A stretch of DNA of 64,000 nucleotides, from the NCBI RefSeq assembly GCF_029931775.1, contig NC_079323.1, positions 593,001 to 657,000 of the forward strand. Direction: 5' to 3'. This stretch comes from Euleptes europaea (lineage: Eukaryota > Chordata > Lepidosauria > Squamata > Sphaerodactylidae). Below the pieces are notes generated by a model. It had not been told where the DNA came from, ran no database searches, and saw only the letters and a list, made by a program, of their open reading frames with translations. Position numbers and translations under genes: made by a program. Of this stretch, positions 53,917 through 64,000 are shown one piece after another (the first letter of the stretch is position 1; each line of letters begins with the position of its first letter).

Positions 53917-54852
53917 TAGGGCTGTCGATTCGGTTCGTCCTGAACTGAAAAACAGCCGAATTTTCCCCGATTCGGCGGTTTCTAGTTCAGATGGAAGTGA
54001 ATTCAAAAAAGGCGGGAAAACAATGAGCTGAATTCGGCGAGTTCGGGGCGATCGCTGAATAAATTCAGCAAATTCGGGGGCTCCGAATCAGCAGCATAAC
54101 CATAAAGGCATTAAAAACACATTCGTTCCTTTCTGCGGCTCTGGGGGGGCATGTTTGGAGGTAGAGGTCCCAAAATTCCAGCGTAGCTTGTGGGGACCCT
54201 TCTTGCAAGAACCCCCATGTTTTGTGAAGATTGGGTCAGGGCCCCCCGAGATATGGGGCCCGGAAGGGTTCCCCCCAAAAATCTCCCACAGGAATAAAGG
54301 CATTAAAAACACATTTGCACCTTTCCGTGGCTCCGGGGGGATATTTTTGGAGGTAGAGGCCCCAAACTTTCAGCGTAGCTTGAGGGGACCCTTCCTGCAA
54401 GAACCCCCAAGTTTGGTGACAATTGGGGCAGGGGGTCCCGAGTTATGGGGCCCGAAAGGGGTCCCCCCACCCATCTGCCCAGTACAGCCTTTAAAAACAC
54501 ATGGGTCTGGTTGCCTCTGCAGTTGGGCCGTACCATTACCCCGGCCCGGGGGTCTGACTAAAAGGCAATTAATCTTGAGTTATGGGGCCCCCCCGCCCCA
54601 TCCACCCATTGGAATGAATGGGAGCAGGCAATTCTTAATATGCATCTAGAGAGCGGCAAATCCAAGGCAAAACCTCCCGTGCCAGAGAGTATGTGTGTGT
54701 GAGTCTGCTAGAATCGTATTGGATTACTCCTGAGTCCTCCCAGTCCCTGCTCCTGATAGAAGAGAAGAAGACATCCACAGTAAGACCCATTTGGGGGCTT
54801 TTCTCTATAATTCTCTATAATGTTTTTCCTGTGTGTGTATGTGGGGGGGAAA

Positions 54853-54923
<71 letters not shown>

Positions 54924-55812
54924 CCAAAGGGGGGTGGGTTTACTTGTTCTGCTGGGGGGTGGGCTTGATTGCCTTTGTGTGGGACTGTGCTTTCTACTGT
55001 TTTCACTGGTTGCCAACTTCGTGTGGAGTTAACTGTGGGTAAGTGAGTCCCTCTCTGGCTGGTTCCTATTGTTTCCAATGGGCTGTGCTGCCGCTCCTGT
55101 TGTTTCGAATGGGCTAGCCTGTCATTCGTTTTAGTACATCCCCTGTAATGTATTTCAGTGAAGTCAATGCAAGTCAACTGACATTCCCCTCTCCCATTAT
55201 CTTCAATGGGCTGGGCAGCCTCTCCCATTGCTTCCAATAGGCTGACTTGTCATTCGTTTTAGTACATCCCTTTTAATGGCTTTATTCCAATGGGCAGATG
55301 GGGGGACTCCTTCCGGGCCCCATAACCCGGGGCCCCTGACCCAATCTTCACAAAACTTGGGGGTTCTTGCAAAAAGGGTCTCCTCAAGGTACGCTGAGAT
55401 TTTGGGACCTCTACCTCCAAACATACCCCCCCAGAGCCGCGGAAATGCGCGAATGTGTTTTTAATGCCTTTATTCCTGTGGGTGATTTTGGGGGGGACCC
55501 CTTCCGGGCCCCATATCTCGGGACCCCCTGACCCAATCTTTACAAAACTTGGGGATTCTTGCAAGAAGGGTCTCCTAAAGCTACACTGAAATTTTGGGAC
55601 CTCTACCTCCAAAAATGCCCCCCGGAGCCGCAGAAAGTCGCGAATGTGTTTTTAATTGCTTTATTCGGCCGAATTTCCCCCCGAACTCGGAACCTGGTGC
55701 CGAATTCCACAGATCCGAATTGGGGGAGTTTGGACTTCGGCATTTCCCAAATCAAAATGGGCTGAATTTTGCTGAATCCGAATTTTACCGAATTTTTTTT
55801 TCAACAGCCCTA
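53917..55812. mobile_element. 1.9-kb hAT-like fold-back element
   Basis: Termini TAGGGCTGTCGA and its reverse counterpart (tcaacagcccta), with an exact 8-bp target duplication cttccaac at 53909-53916 and 55813-55820. Inside, two ~190-bp units lie on the left (about 54105-54490) and two related units in opposite orientation on the right (about 55265-55655), so the element is largely palindromic. The centre has a TG/GA microsatellite (54856-54925). Open frames in the units repeat GPFLQEPP and EIWGPEG motifs but are not transposase. Non-autonomous. Confidence 0.85.
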
Positions 55813-55820
55813 CTTCCAAC

Positions 55821-56200
55821 TGCTGTATTTCAGCTCCAACAGGCTTGCAAAGCAAGGGGAACAAATCAGGCTCTGCAGAAACAGGTTTTTATGGATAGAT
55901 CAATATGAATATGAACTTAGTCCCCAAACTCATCTAGTCCATTGTGGAATACTGCCTCATGTTGCTCCACAATCTCACGTAGGAGGTCTTGTGATATTTT
56001 TGTAACGGGCTGCAGGATATTCTGCCAATTGAATCTTCAGATGTGAAGCCAGTCTCACCCCAACAGGCCTGGCTCCTGGCCTGGAGCTACTAAGAGATAA
56101 ACCCTGGCTGTTTGGGTAGCACAGGTGACATCTACCCAGAAATGGAATCTTCACATTAGGGTATGTCCTCAGGACTGAGTTTGTAGACTCCATTCAGATG
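55821..56200 (-). mobile_element. Ty3/Gypsy fossil (part 2)
   Basis: Minus-strand text resembles the protease-side region of a Gypsy pol (a KIPFLG-type block followed by a GRDWL-type end). It lies beyond the hAT-like element that was inserted into the fossil. Old and broken, weakly supported on its own. Confidence 0.45.
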
Positions 56201-56849
56201 GCGTGGACAGGGAGGGGTGGCCAGCAGCAACGATGTGGCGTTAATTCTGGGGAAACCCGGAAGTGATGTCATGCCTCTCTAGAAATCGGCAGAAATGCTA
56301 TGGTTTTACCATATTACACTGTCACTGGTTGTGTTTTTATTTTTTTTGTTTGTTTCTCCTGCCAGCCAGTAAACAAGGCCCACTATGGTAACAACAGTGC
56401 TCACATGTTTGAAATCACACAAGTTGGCAAAGGGAGAACCACTCTGGCGGGCATATTTTGTATGGTAATTTTAACCCACAGAGAAATGTGAGCTAAAAAA
56501 CACTAAATACATAAATACAAAAGGAACTTGGATTGCATGGGTATTGAACTTCTTCGGTCTTAAAAATACACAGAATTCAGTGACACGGGGAACTGTACAG
56601 ATGTGGTCACTCTTGGAGAGGATTCAAAACTATCAGAAGATGGGGTTTGCTCCTGTGATGTTCTGATGCCTTCCTCTGGCCAATCCATTCTCGTAAGAAT
56701 AGACTGAGGATTGAAGCCCTTCACTGAAATGCTAACGTCCCAGCATGCACTAGGCTCACAACACAGGATTTAACACTCAATCCTTAACCCCCACCCCCAA
56801 CTTCAGAGTTAACTGGTATTTTCTACACCCACAGGTGATAAACAGGAGA
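56201..56849. other. Upstream flank of third OR gene
   Basis: No other gene seen. Just before the OR start is a splice-acceptor-like ttttctacacccacag ending at 56834, so an upstream non-coding exon is likely somewhere to the left. Confidence 0.45.
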
Positions 56850-57803
56850 ATGTTCCATTTCATGACACCGCTCAGAAACCAGAGCTCTGTCCTGCCCACA
56901 TTCCTCATGACAGGCATCCCAGGCCTGGAAGACAAAAGCATCTGGCTGGCCATCCCTATCTGCTCCATGTATATAGTTGGCATCTTGGGAAACTTCATTG
57001 TCATTCTTGTCATTGTGATGGTCCCAAGCCTCCACAGACCCATGTACTTTTTCCTCTCCATGCTGGCTGTGAGTGAGCTGGGGGTGTCCATCTCCACTCT
57101 CCCCACTGTGCTGAGTGTCTTCCTGTTTGATGCCAGGGAGATCGGGATTGATGCCTGTCTCGCCCAGATGTTCTTCATCCACTGCTTTTCCATCATGGAT
57201 TCAGGAGTCCTCTGGGCCATGGCCTTCGACCGCTTCATAGCCATCTACAGCCCACTCCAATATGGCACCATCCTGACCAACTCCAGGATCGCCATGATAG
57301 GTTTGGGGATTGCTGTGAGGAGCATCATCTTAATGACTCCATTGCCTTTTCTCCTCAGGAGGCTGCCATTTTGTAGATCCAACTTGCTAGCTCACCCCTA
57401 CTGCTTGCACCCGAATTTAATCCGGCTTCCATGTGCTGACACCACAATCAACAGCCGTTGTGGCTTGTTTGTTGTTCTCTCTACTTTTGGGCTTGATTCC
57501 CTCTTTATCTTCCTGTCCTACATTCTGATAGTCAAGACGGTGTTGGGCATTGCCTCCAGGGAAGGGCGCCTCAAGGCCCTCAACACTTGTGTCTCTCACA
57601 TCTGTACAGTGGTGGTGTATTATACTCCAATGATTGGCTTGTCCATGGCACATCGTTTTGGCAAACATGATTCTCCTCTTCTGCACTCCCTCATGGCCAC
57701 CATGTACCTCCTGGTTCCTCCGGTACTGAACCCCATCATCTACAGCATGAAGACCAAAGAGATCCGCCAAGCCCTCCACCGGCTTTTCTTTCAAAAGTAT
57801 TAA
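56850..57803 (+). CDS. Olfactory receptor, class I, OR51-like
   Basis: Intact odorant receptor GPCR, 317 residues from ATG 56850 (a second in-frame ATG at 56862 is equally plausible and keeps the glycosylation site NQS). It follows a good splice acceptor ending at 56834. Motifs: TGIPGLED, GN in helix 1, PMYFFLSMLAVSELG in helix 2, Cys in DACLAQMFF, MAFDRFIAI after helix 3, ECL2 cysteines (AHPYCLHPNLIRLPC), KALNTCVSHICTV in helix 6, and PPVLNPIIYSMKTKEIRQ in helix 7. Oddity: after DRFIAI it reads YSPLQY, where OR51 receptors have CNPLRY. The same position is altered in the first OR of this window. The N-terminal region matches the OR relic at 46.6 kb. Probably functional. Confidence 0.95.
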   Translation: MFHFMTPLRNQSSVLPTFLMTGIPGLEDKSIWLAIPICSMYIVGILGNFIVILVIVMVPSLHRPMYFFLSMLAVSELGVSISTLPTVLSVFLFDAREIGIDACLAQMFFIHCFSIMDSGVLWAMAFDRFIAIYSPLQYGTILTNSRIAMIGLGIAVRSIILMTPLPFLLRRLPFCRSNLLAHPYCLHPNLIRLPCADTTINSRCGLFVVLSTFGLDSLFIFLSYILIVKTVLGIASREGRLKALNTCVSHICTVVVYYTPMIGLSMAHRFGKHDSPLLHSLMATMYLLVPPVLNPIIYSMKTKEIRQALHRLFFQKY

Positions 57804-58075
57804 TTTTTTATTTCAGAAAGTCCAATGCAGTACTTTAAAAAATCAAATTTAACAGAGACGATTGTTTTTTGGTGCACTATGTACAGGTTTCCCCCCAGCA
57901 CTATATGCTCATTATTATATAATAAAAGCCAATGTGGTGCGGGCTAGTTTATTAGCCTAAGAGTGCTTTCACACACACACTGAATTATGGTGCCTTCTAT
58001 CCAAAAGATATCCACTGTGGTGGCCAAGACTCCAGATGAATGTTCAGGATGGTGAACCCCAGGGCAAGTTGTGAA
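57804..58075. other. OR 3' flank
   Basis: AT-rich. AATAAA near 57920 could end the OR transcript. Confidence 0.4.
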
Positions 58076-58079
58076 GAGT

Positions 58080-58520
58080 TCCCAGAGTATCTCTCTAAAT
58101 TGGGTGAGTGGACAACAGTATGGCAAATGAACTTCATTACAGGTAAGTGTAAGGTGATTCAATGGAACAAAAAACAAAACAAGCAAACAAAAAAAACCCC
58201 TAATGCAAAATATGTTCTGATGCTGTCTGAGCTGGCAGAGAGGGAAACAGGTCTGGGCGTTCCGTTGGATAATTTGATCAATATGCTGACTCAGCGTGCC
58301 ACAATGGTGAAAACCTCAAATGCTGTGTTGGGAATTATAAGGAAAGAGGCTGAAAATAAAACAACCAATACTGTAATGCCCTTGTATATAGTTATGGCTT
58401 CATTTGGAATAATGAATACAATTCTGATTGCTGTATCTCATAAAGCACATTCCAGGGCTGGGAAAAGTACAGAAAAGGGCAACCAAGATGATCAAGGGGT
58501 CAGAGCATTACCTCCCCACA
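58080..58520 (+). repeat. CR1 ORF2 C-terminal fragment
   Basis: Diverged CR1: aggtaagtgtaaggtgattc, aggtctgggcgttccgttgg, then aagggcaaccaagatgatca. Coding capacity lost. Confidence 0.65.
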
Positions 58521-58544
58521 GCTCTTAGGCATGTCTCGCGCTTC

Positions 58545-59400
58545 CAGAGGTCTGATTTTAAAGAGGCATGTCCAGCTGTGCACATACGGAGCTCTTCACC
58601 AGGCTGTTTCCTCCCACCCATGGTGCCCCCTTTCATACTGAGGTTTCCCAGCCAACATATCCCAGAGGCCCATACAGACCACACGTTCACTGGCCTCCCT
58701 CCCTCTCCCCCTCACCCCACATTCCCCCTAGATCTGCAACACTGACCCATGCCTCTGGGGCCCAAATGCTGAGCAAAGCACAGACCAGTGGCCAGACTGC
58801 AAGAGAAGCACACCGCATGAAGTCATGCCCACCACAGTGTGCTGTGGTGGTTTCCAAACACAACTCCTCTTCACACTCCAATTAGCTGAACATCCAGGAA
58901 AGACCCGACTGTCTTGTGAGGCGCAAACACTCACTGTGCGAACCGGTGCATTTAGCCCCCAAGCGCCATCCCTGCTGGCAACTCCCCCCTCCCCCCAGGG
59001 TCGTAAATAATCACAACAGGCTAACTGGGGTGTTGCGAGTCCATGGCTGGTCCCCAATGGCCATCCAGCGCTCCTCCCATGAGGGTGTGGGATGGTACTA
59101 ATGCCACCTCAATGGAAGGCCAACCTGGGCACTCCTGGCATTGTGAATGAAGGAGAGACGTCGGCAATGGTGAGGGAAGAGACTGGTGTGCTGTGTGTGT
59201 GTGTGTGTGGGGGTTTGGTATGTTATTGGCAAGCCATTCATTCGTGTAGAACAAACACAAAAATGTCTTTTGTTTTTCTTAAGTTCTGCTCTTGTGTAGT
59301 GAATGTAAATCTCATAGTTAATAAAATATACAAGATAGTATATGATATCCTGTTTGTGCTACCCTTTATGCATTGAAGGGAAAAAAATTAAATCTGAGTC
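58545..59400 (+). repeat. Unclassified interspersed repeat (copy 3)
   Basis: Best plus-oriented copy, from ttttaaagaggcatgtccag to ctaccctttatgcattgaa. It carries gctgaacatccaggaaagac and gatggtactaatgccacctc. A TG repeat lies at 59191-59208. Confidence 0.7.
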
Positions 59401-59439
59401 TCAGAATCTCACAACGCATGTCTGTGTCTCGTGTGTGTC

Positions 59440-60240
59440 TCTGAGTGTGTTAAGTGCCATCAAGTCACTTCTGACCTATGGCGACCCTATGAATCAATGT
59501 CCTCCAAAATATCCTATCATTAACAGCTTAGCTCAGGTCTTACAAGCTATGGGCTGTTGACTTCCTTGAATGAGTCAATCCATCTCATGCCATATCTTCC
59601 TCTTTTCCTGTTGCCTTCAACTTCTCCTTGCATGATTGTCTTTTCCCAGGGAGTCTGGTCTTCTCATGATGTGACCAAAGTACGACAGGCAGCCTCAGTT
59701 TAGTCATTTTAGCTTCAAGGGAGAGTTCAGGCTTCATTTGATCTAGAACCCACTGATTTGTCTTTTTGGCAGTCCAGGGTATCCGTAACACTCTCCTCCA
59801 GCACCACATTTCAAAGGAATCAACTTCCTTCCTTTCAGCTTTCTTCATTGTCCAACTTTCACACCCATCATGGCTGCCCTTTCCAGTCTCAATTTCCTTC
59901 TGATTTCTTGGTTGGAGTCTCTCTTTTGGTTGATGATGGAGCCGAGGAATACAAAATATTGAACAATTTCAATTTCTTCATCATCACCCTTAAAGTTGTG
60001 TAATTCCCCAGTAGTCGTTACTTCTGTCTTCTTGATGTTCAGCTGCAATCCTGCTTTGACACTTTCTGCTTTAACCTTCATCAGGAGTCATTTCAAGTCA
60101 TCATTATTTTCTGCCAGTAATGTGGTGTCATCTGCACATCTCAAATTGTTGATGTTCCTTCCACCAAATTTCACTCTTCTTTCATCTAAATCTAATCCAT
60201 CTTTCCTTATGATGTATTCATAGAATAGAATCCATGTCCA
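59440..60240 (-). repeat. BovB (RTE) LINE fragment
   Basis: Left edge is the BovB 3' end (gtgttaagtgccatcaagtc, tatggcgaccctatgaat). On the minus strand ORF2 C-terminal text follows: LQLNIKKTEV, YFVFLGSIIN, then DSFEMWCWRRVLRIPWT. Several frame shifts, 5'-truncated. BovB is a squamate hallmark LINE. Confidence 0.85.
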
Positions 60241-60615
60241 GAAGATGGCAAAAAATCTCCAGGATCCCTGGCCATTCTGGCCTGGAGGGAAATTGCTTCC
60301 TCACCCTAAAGTGGCGATCTTCTGTGCTGGTTATTTCCAGAGTAAAACGCTTTGTAATTTTCTGACTGAAAATGCCCTAATCCAGTCCACTTTAGTTCAC
60401 TCCCTCCCAGGATTGCAATGTTTAAAAGTTTCATTTCTTGTTTTACGATTTCAAGCTTACTGTGATCCATACTTCTCATGTTTTATTTTCCTATTATATG
60501 CAACAAACAGCTTTGGACTTTCCTTTTGCATCCATTCACATCAACAACTGAACATCCTTTCAGCCTTAGTCTATATGTGTCATTAAGAAAAGTGCTATTC
60601 ATAGTTATCTTCAGC
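60241..60615. other. No gene recognised
   Basis: Unclassified, AT-rich in its second half. Confidence 0.4.
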
Positions 60616-60617
60616 TG

Positions 60618-60935
60618 TTCATAAGAACATAAGAAAAGCCCTGCTTGATCAGACCAAGGTCCATCAAGTCCAGCAGTCTGTTCACACAATGGCCAACCAG
60701 GTACCTCTAGGAAGCCCACAAACAATGTTCCCCCATAGCTGACTGAGTGCCATCTGAGCTGGGAGTTCCATCTTCCCACACTATATCTTTTTTCATTTTG
60801 GATTGTCTCATGGATTGGGCATGGAGTAGGGATCAATGGGGGTGTGGGGGGAAGGTAGTTGTGAATTGCCTGCATTGTGCAGGGGGTTGGACTAGATGGC
60901 CCTGGGGTCCGCTCCATAAACATTTGAAAGTTCCC
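60618..60935. repeat. Two CR1 3' ends in opposite orientation
   Basis: 60618-60740 is a reverse CR1 terminus (cataagaacataagaaaagc). 60815-60935 is a forward one (ttgtgaattgcctgcattgt, ggggttggactagatggccc). Confidence 0.7.
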
Positions 60936-61435
60936 TTTCTGGACATGGGAAAATAAGCAGTCTTCCCCTTCCATATATTTGTTTTAAATTTGTTTTTACA
61001 CTTGTACCATACCTTGTCACTCATCCTCCTCATCCAACACATCCAACCCCTCCCCTTTTTAAAACAGAAGTAGTTGCACTATTTTTTGGAACCCAGAATT
61101 TTTTTGTGAGGGTGTTTTGTGAAATCATTTGTTAATGTCAGTCAGTCACTTAAGACAGAACACCATTATTTACATGCCTAATAGCATCATTTTATCAGCT
61201 GAGCCTCAACATGAAAGTGATTGGATGCTTTATAGATGCCTGGATAGATGGTATAGAGTGTAATTTGTGACAAATTGCTACCATCTCTGCTTCATTCTGC
61301 CTCTGACACTAGTGGTGCATTTCTTGGGAGGTGCTTGGAAAATTGGAAGAAAAGGAAGATGGTTTACTGCTACTTTAATAATTCTGTATAAGCAATGTCA
61401 TATGTTCATAGGGGTGTGTGTGTGTGTGAGAGAGA
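60936..61435. other. No gene recognised
   Basis: Unclassified AT-rich sequence ending in a TG/GA microsatellite (61412-61439). Confidence 0.4.
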
Positions 61436-61439
61436 GAGA

Positions 61440-61620
61440 AACATGCAGAAGGTCCCAGTTTCAATCCCCAGAATCTCCAGTTAAAAAGACCCAGGCAGGA
61501 GGTGATGAGAAAGATCTCCTGGAGACCCTGGAGAGCATCTGCCAGTCTGAGCAGAGAAGACTGACCTTGATGGACGGGGTGGGGGTGGGGTCCTGGTTCA
61601 GTAGAAGGCAGCTTCCTGCA
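61440..61620 (+). repeat. tRNA-Ala-type SINE, 5'-truncated
   Basis: catgcagaaggtcccagttt, gttaaaaagacccaggcagg, then tagaaggcagcttcctgca. Confidence 0.7.
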
Positions 61621-61659
61621 TCCCATATCCTCAGTCTGCAAAGATCCGCCTGCTGTCAG

Positions 61660-62060
61660 CTGCCCCAGGGGTCAGATGAGGCAGAGCCATTAAAGCAAAT
61701 TGGCCCCTTGCACATCAGGGCCTTCCTGGGGCCCTATGGACCACCTCTCTTGGGGGTGCGATCGGGTACAAATGCTGCCTGGCAGGGCACCTGGCCATTG
61801 CAAATCTGGCATCCTGTATGAAGGAGGGATTCCCGCAGCGGCGGGCGAGGAGAGCGAGTGGAGAGCTGAGGGCAGCCTGTAGCTGGGCTCACACAATTGC
61901 TGAATGAGCAGAAGGTAATCAGGGCTGGGGAACTGGGGTGGGGGATGTGAGGGCAACATCTGAGCCTTTGACGGGAAGGGGCAGTTAGTGGGACGGGGAC
62001 ACATTGTGCAGCCCAGGATATCCCTTTTCTCTATGCTTCAGGTTCCCCCTTCTCTGACTG
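61660..62060 (+). repeat. Unclassified interspersed repeat (diverged copy)
   Basis: Distant relative of copies 1-3 (gcgatcgggtacaaatgctgcc, ggcatcctgtatgaaggagg, ggtttcaaataatttttgca). Confidence 0.45.
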
Positions 62061-62164
62061 GTTTCAAATAATTTTTGCATTAGAAATGTTATTCTTACGG
62101 AAGATGAAAACAAGATGCTGATCTTAAGAAAGGCAAATATTGGTAACAGCAGCAAAGAAACGCC

Positions 62165-62370
62165 CTGACCTGGGTAGCCCAGGATAGCCCGATCTCATCA
62201 GATCTCAGAAGTTAATCAGGGTTGGCCCTGGCTATTTCTTGGATGGGAGACCACCAAGGGTTACCAGGGTCCCTATGCAGAGGCAGGCAGTGGCAAAACA
62301 CCTTTGAATGCCTCTTGCCGTGAAAACCCTACAGGGTCGCCATTAGTCAGCTGTGACTTGATGGCAAAAA
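62165..62370 (+). repeat. 5S-rRNA-derived SINE
   Basis: ccctgacctgggtagcccag, tcagatctcagaagttaatc, ttggatgggagaccaccaag, and the tail cattagtcagctgtgacttg. Inserted between the arms of a 45-bp inverted repeat. Confidence 0.8.
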
Positions 62371-62374
62371 AGAA

Positions 62375-62790
62375 AAAAAACACACATGCTTGAAACAGAG
62401 CCAGGCTTCATGGGGAGAGAATGGATCTCCAGCCCTTTTTTCCAGATGGGCCCATTTTAGGCCCAAACCAGAGAAGAGGGCAGAAGATCTGTGACTGCAC
62501 CCCCAGCCCAGGTTTTTTGAGCGTGCATTTTCACACAAACATTTTTATTTAAAAAACTGAGAAGAGGTCTCTCTGTTTGAAAGTAAGGGAGGGGGATCAA
62601 ATGCACGCCAACCCTTATGCTTCTCAGCTCCCAACTGCTCCTCACCATATACATCTAAGACTGTACTCCTGGGCACTCTTGCCTGGGAGTAAGCTCCATA
62701 TTTGCCTTTCTTAAGATCAGCATCTTGTTTTCATCTTCTGTAAACTGATGCCGGAGAGTAAGCTCTCTCCAGGAGCAGAGGAGCATGCCG
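62375..62790. other. No gene recognised
   Basis: Unclassified. Contains the right arm (62698-62743) of an inverted repeat with 62098-62142. Confidence 0.4.
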
Positions 62791-62794
62791 AATA

Positions 62795-62960
62795 TATCAG
62801 GTGCTATGGAACACAGGCAGGATAAGGCTGCTGCAGTTGTCTTGCTTGTGGGCTTCCCGGAGGCACCTGGTTGGCCACTGTGTGAACGGACTGCTGGACT
62901 TGATGGGCCTTGATCCAGCATGGCTTTTCTTATGTTCTTATGTTCCTATGTTCTTAAATG
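62795..62960 (+). repeat. CR1 LINE 3' end
   Basis: caggtgctatggaacacagg, then ggcacctggttggccactgt and ttatgttcttatgttcctat. Confidence 0.8.
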
Positions 62961-63054
62961 CAGTCAACTCTACTTCCGAGTAAGCATGCATAGGGCCAGG
63001 CTGTAAATTCTCTGAGCGTTTGCTTGCCAAAGGCCCTTTCACACTCTTGCCAAG

Positions 63055-63305
63055 GCAGCATGAGTTGGTTTTTATATACCGATTTTCTCTACCTTTTAAG
63101 GAGACTCAAACCGGCTCACCATCTCCTTCCCTTCCTCTCCCCACAACAGACACCTTGTGAGGTAGGTGGGGCTGAGAGAGTTTGGAGAGAACTGTGACTA
63201 GCCCAAGGTCACCCAGCAGGCTGCATGAGGACAAGAGGGGTTTGATTCCCAGTTCTCCAGATTAGAGTCCGCCACTCTTAAGCACTGTACCACACCTGCT
63301 CTCAC
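63055..63305 (-). repeat. Sauria-type SINE (variant B), reverse
   Basis: Left edge gagttggtttttatataccg, right edge tctccagattagagtccgcc. Confidence 0.8.
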
Positions 63306-63468
63306 ACTTGTTTAGGCAGACAGATTCCAAGATGTCTGGCCCCCTGCAGCAAAGCCCCTTCCCCCATTCATTGCTAGCTTGTTGTCTTTTGACATTGTCT
63401 TGCTGCACACAAAGATGGCAACACGTGCCTGGATACCGCCCAGCAGCCCCATCTCCCGACATCTGCAC

Positions 63469-64000
63469 TAGGATTGTGCATATCGATAAACAAGAGCCGA
63501 AAATAAACCCAAAATTAGCCATTTTGGTAAATTTTCCGATTTGGGTTTACTGAATGCCAAAACCTGGACATAAAGCCAAAGCCGAATAGGCGATTCCCGA
63601 AAAAGCTGAATAGATATTCGGGTTTTTGGGTTTGGCTATTCACCTTTGCTCAGAGGCATGGCTCTGTGCTTTCTCCCCTCAGCTCACAAATGCCTGGAGG
63701 ATGGGGACGACCCTTTTGCAGGCCCATAAAATTGGACTCCCTGTCCCAAAGCTCACCAAACTTTGGTGACCGTCTAAGGAGAGTTCCTTGCAGCCACGCT
63801 GAAAATTTGGGGACTCTACTTCCAAAAATGCCCCCCCCCCCAGGAGCTTCAAAATATCCCCTTAGACTATAGTGCACCTGAATCTTTTGGTAAACCCAAA
63901 AATAAGCCGAATACCAAAATTTACTGGTATGGGTATTTGGCTTATTTCAGGTTTACTGGGGGGGGGGGGGAGGATCAGGCCCAATAAACCTGACATTTAC
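63469..64000. mobile_element. Second hAT-like fold-back element, cut by window end
   Basis: Starts TAGGATTGTGCA, close to the TAGGGCTGTCGA terminus at 53917. The interior repeats the ~190-bp unit theme (cagccacgctgaaaatttgg, ctacttccaaaaatgccccc) plus AAACCCGAA-type end sequence. The right end lies beyond the window. Confidence 0.6.

Noticed and set aside
54155-54649. 164-residue open frame with repeated GPFLQEPP motifs, and its mirror at 55259-55612
   Set aside because: These lie in the internal repeated units of the fold-back hAT-like element. The frames are repeats of the same unit on both strands, without a start context or known domain.
56835-56849. Upstream extension of the third OR starting at 56835
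   Set aside because: The codon there is GTG. The first ATG is 56850, and the bases before it match the OR relic's untranslated leader.

Overview
The window is vertebrate DNA from a squamate reptile, most likely a lizard. It carries copies resembling the Sauria SINE, a 5S-rRNA-derived SINE, BovB/RTE, CR1, L2 and Vingi-like LINEs, and many short hAT elements. That repeat mix fits squamates best. All genes are intron-bearing or olfactory-receptor (OR) type, and nothing is prokaryotic. I had no database access, so family names rest on recognised motifs.

Layout. 1-8.8 kb is repeats, including a 3.5 kb CR1 LINE with both ORFs and a preserved 5' end. At 8.97-9.92 kb lies an intact class I OR of the OR51 type. 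From 13.3 to 19.6 kb, on the minus strand, is a complete 10-coding-exon gene for borealin, a chromosomal passenger complex subunit, reading out of a CpG island with tandem CCAAT boxes. 20-30 kb is a dense field of nested hAT miniature elements, SINEs and CR1 pieces. Inside it is a roughly 290-bp repeat-free island (24.47-24.86 kb) with two abutting NF-E2/MARE sites plus GATA and CACCC motifs, the signature of a beta-globin LCR HS2 core. The beta-globin region follows: a lone third exon with its 3' flank (30.75-30.97 kb), then a complete three-exon beta-globin gene (32.95-33.83 kb) with CCAAT, CACCC, TATA and AATAAA.

36.3-38.0 kb is a broken Vingi-like LINE. A second intact OR51-like gene is at 40.27-41.20 kb. 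A small OR51 5' relic sits on the minus strand at 46.6 kb. 45-62 kb holds several copies of an unclassified ~1 kb repeat, an L2 LINE and a decayed Ty3/Gypsy fossil split by a 1.9 kb fold-back hAT-like element. The third intact OR51-like gene is at 56.85-57.80 kb. The last 6 kb are BovB, CR1, SINEs and the start of a second fold-back hAT-like element.

Biology. Beta-globin genes embedded in a class I OR array is the known amniote arrangement. The HS2-like island, the partial globin copy and the functional globin gene probably form one erythroid unit. Less expected are the borealin gene between the ORs and the globins, large near-perfect hairpins (one in the borealin CpG island, one 0.4 kb upstream of the beta-globin TATA box), and a SINE tail that appears to supply the splice acceptor of an OR coding exon.
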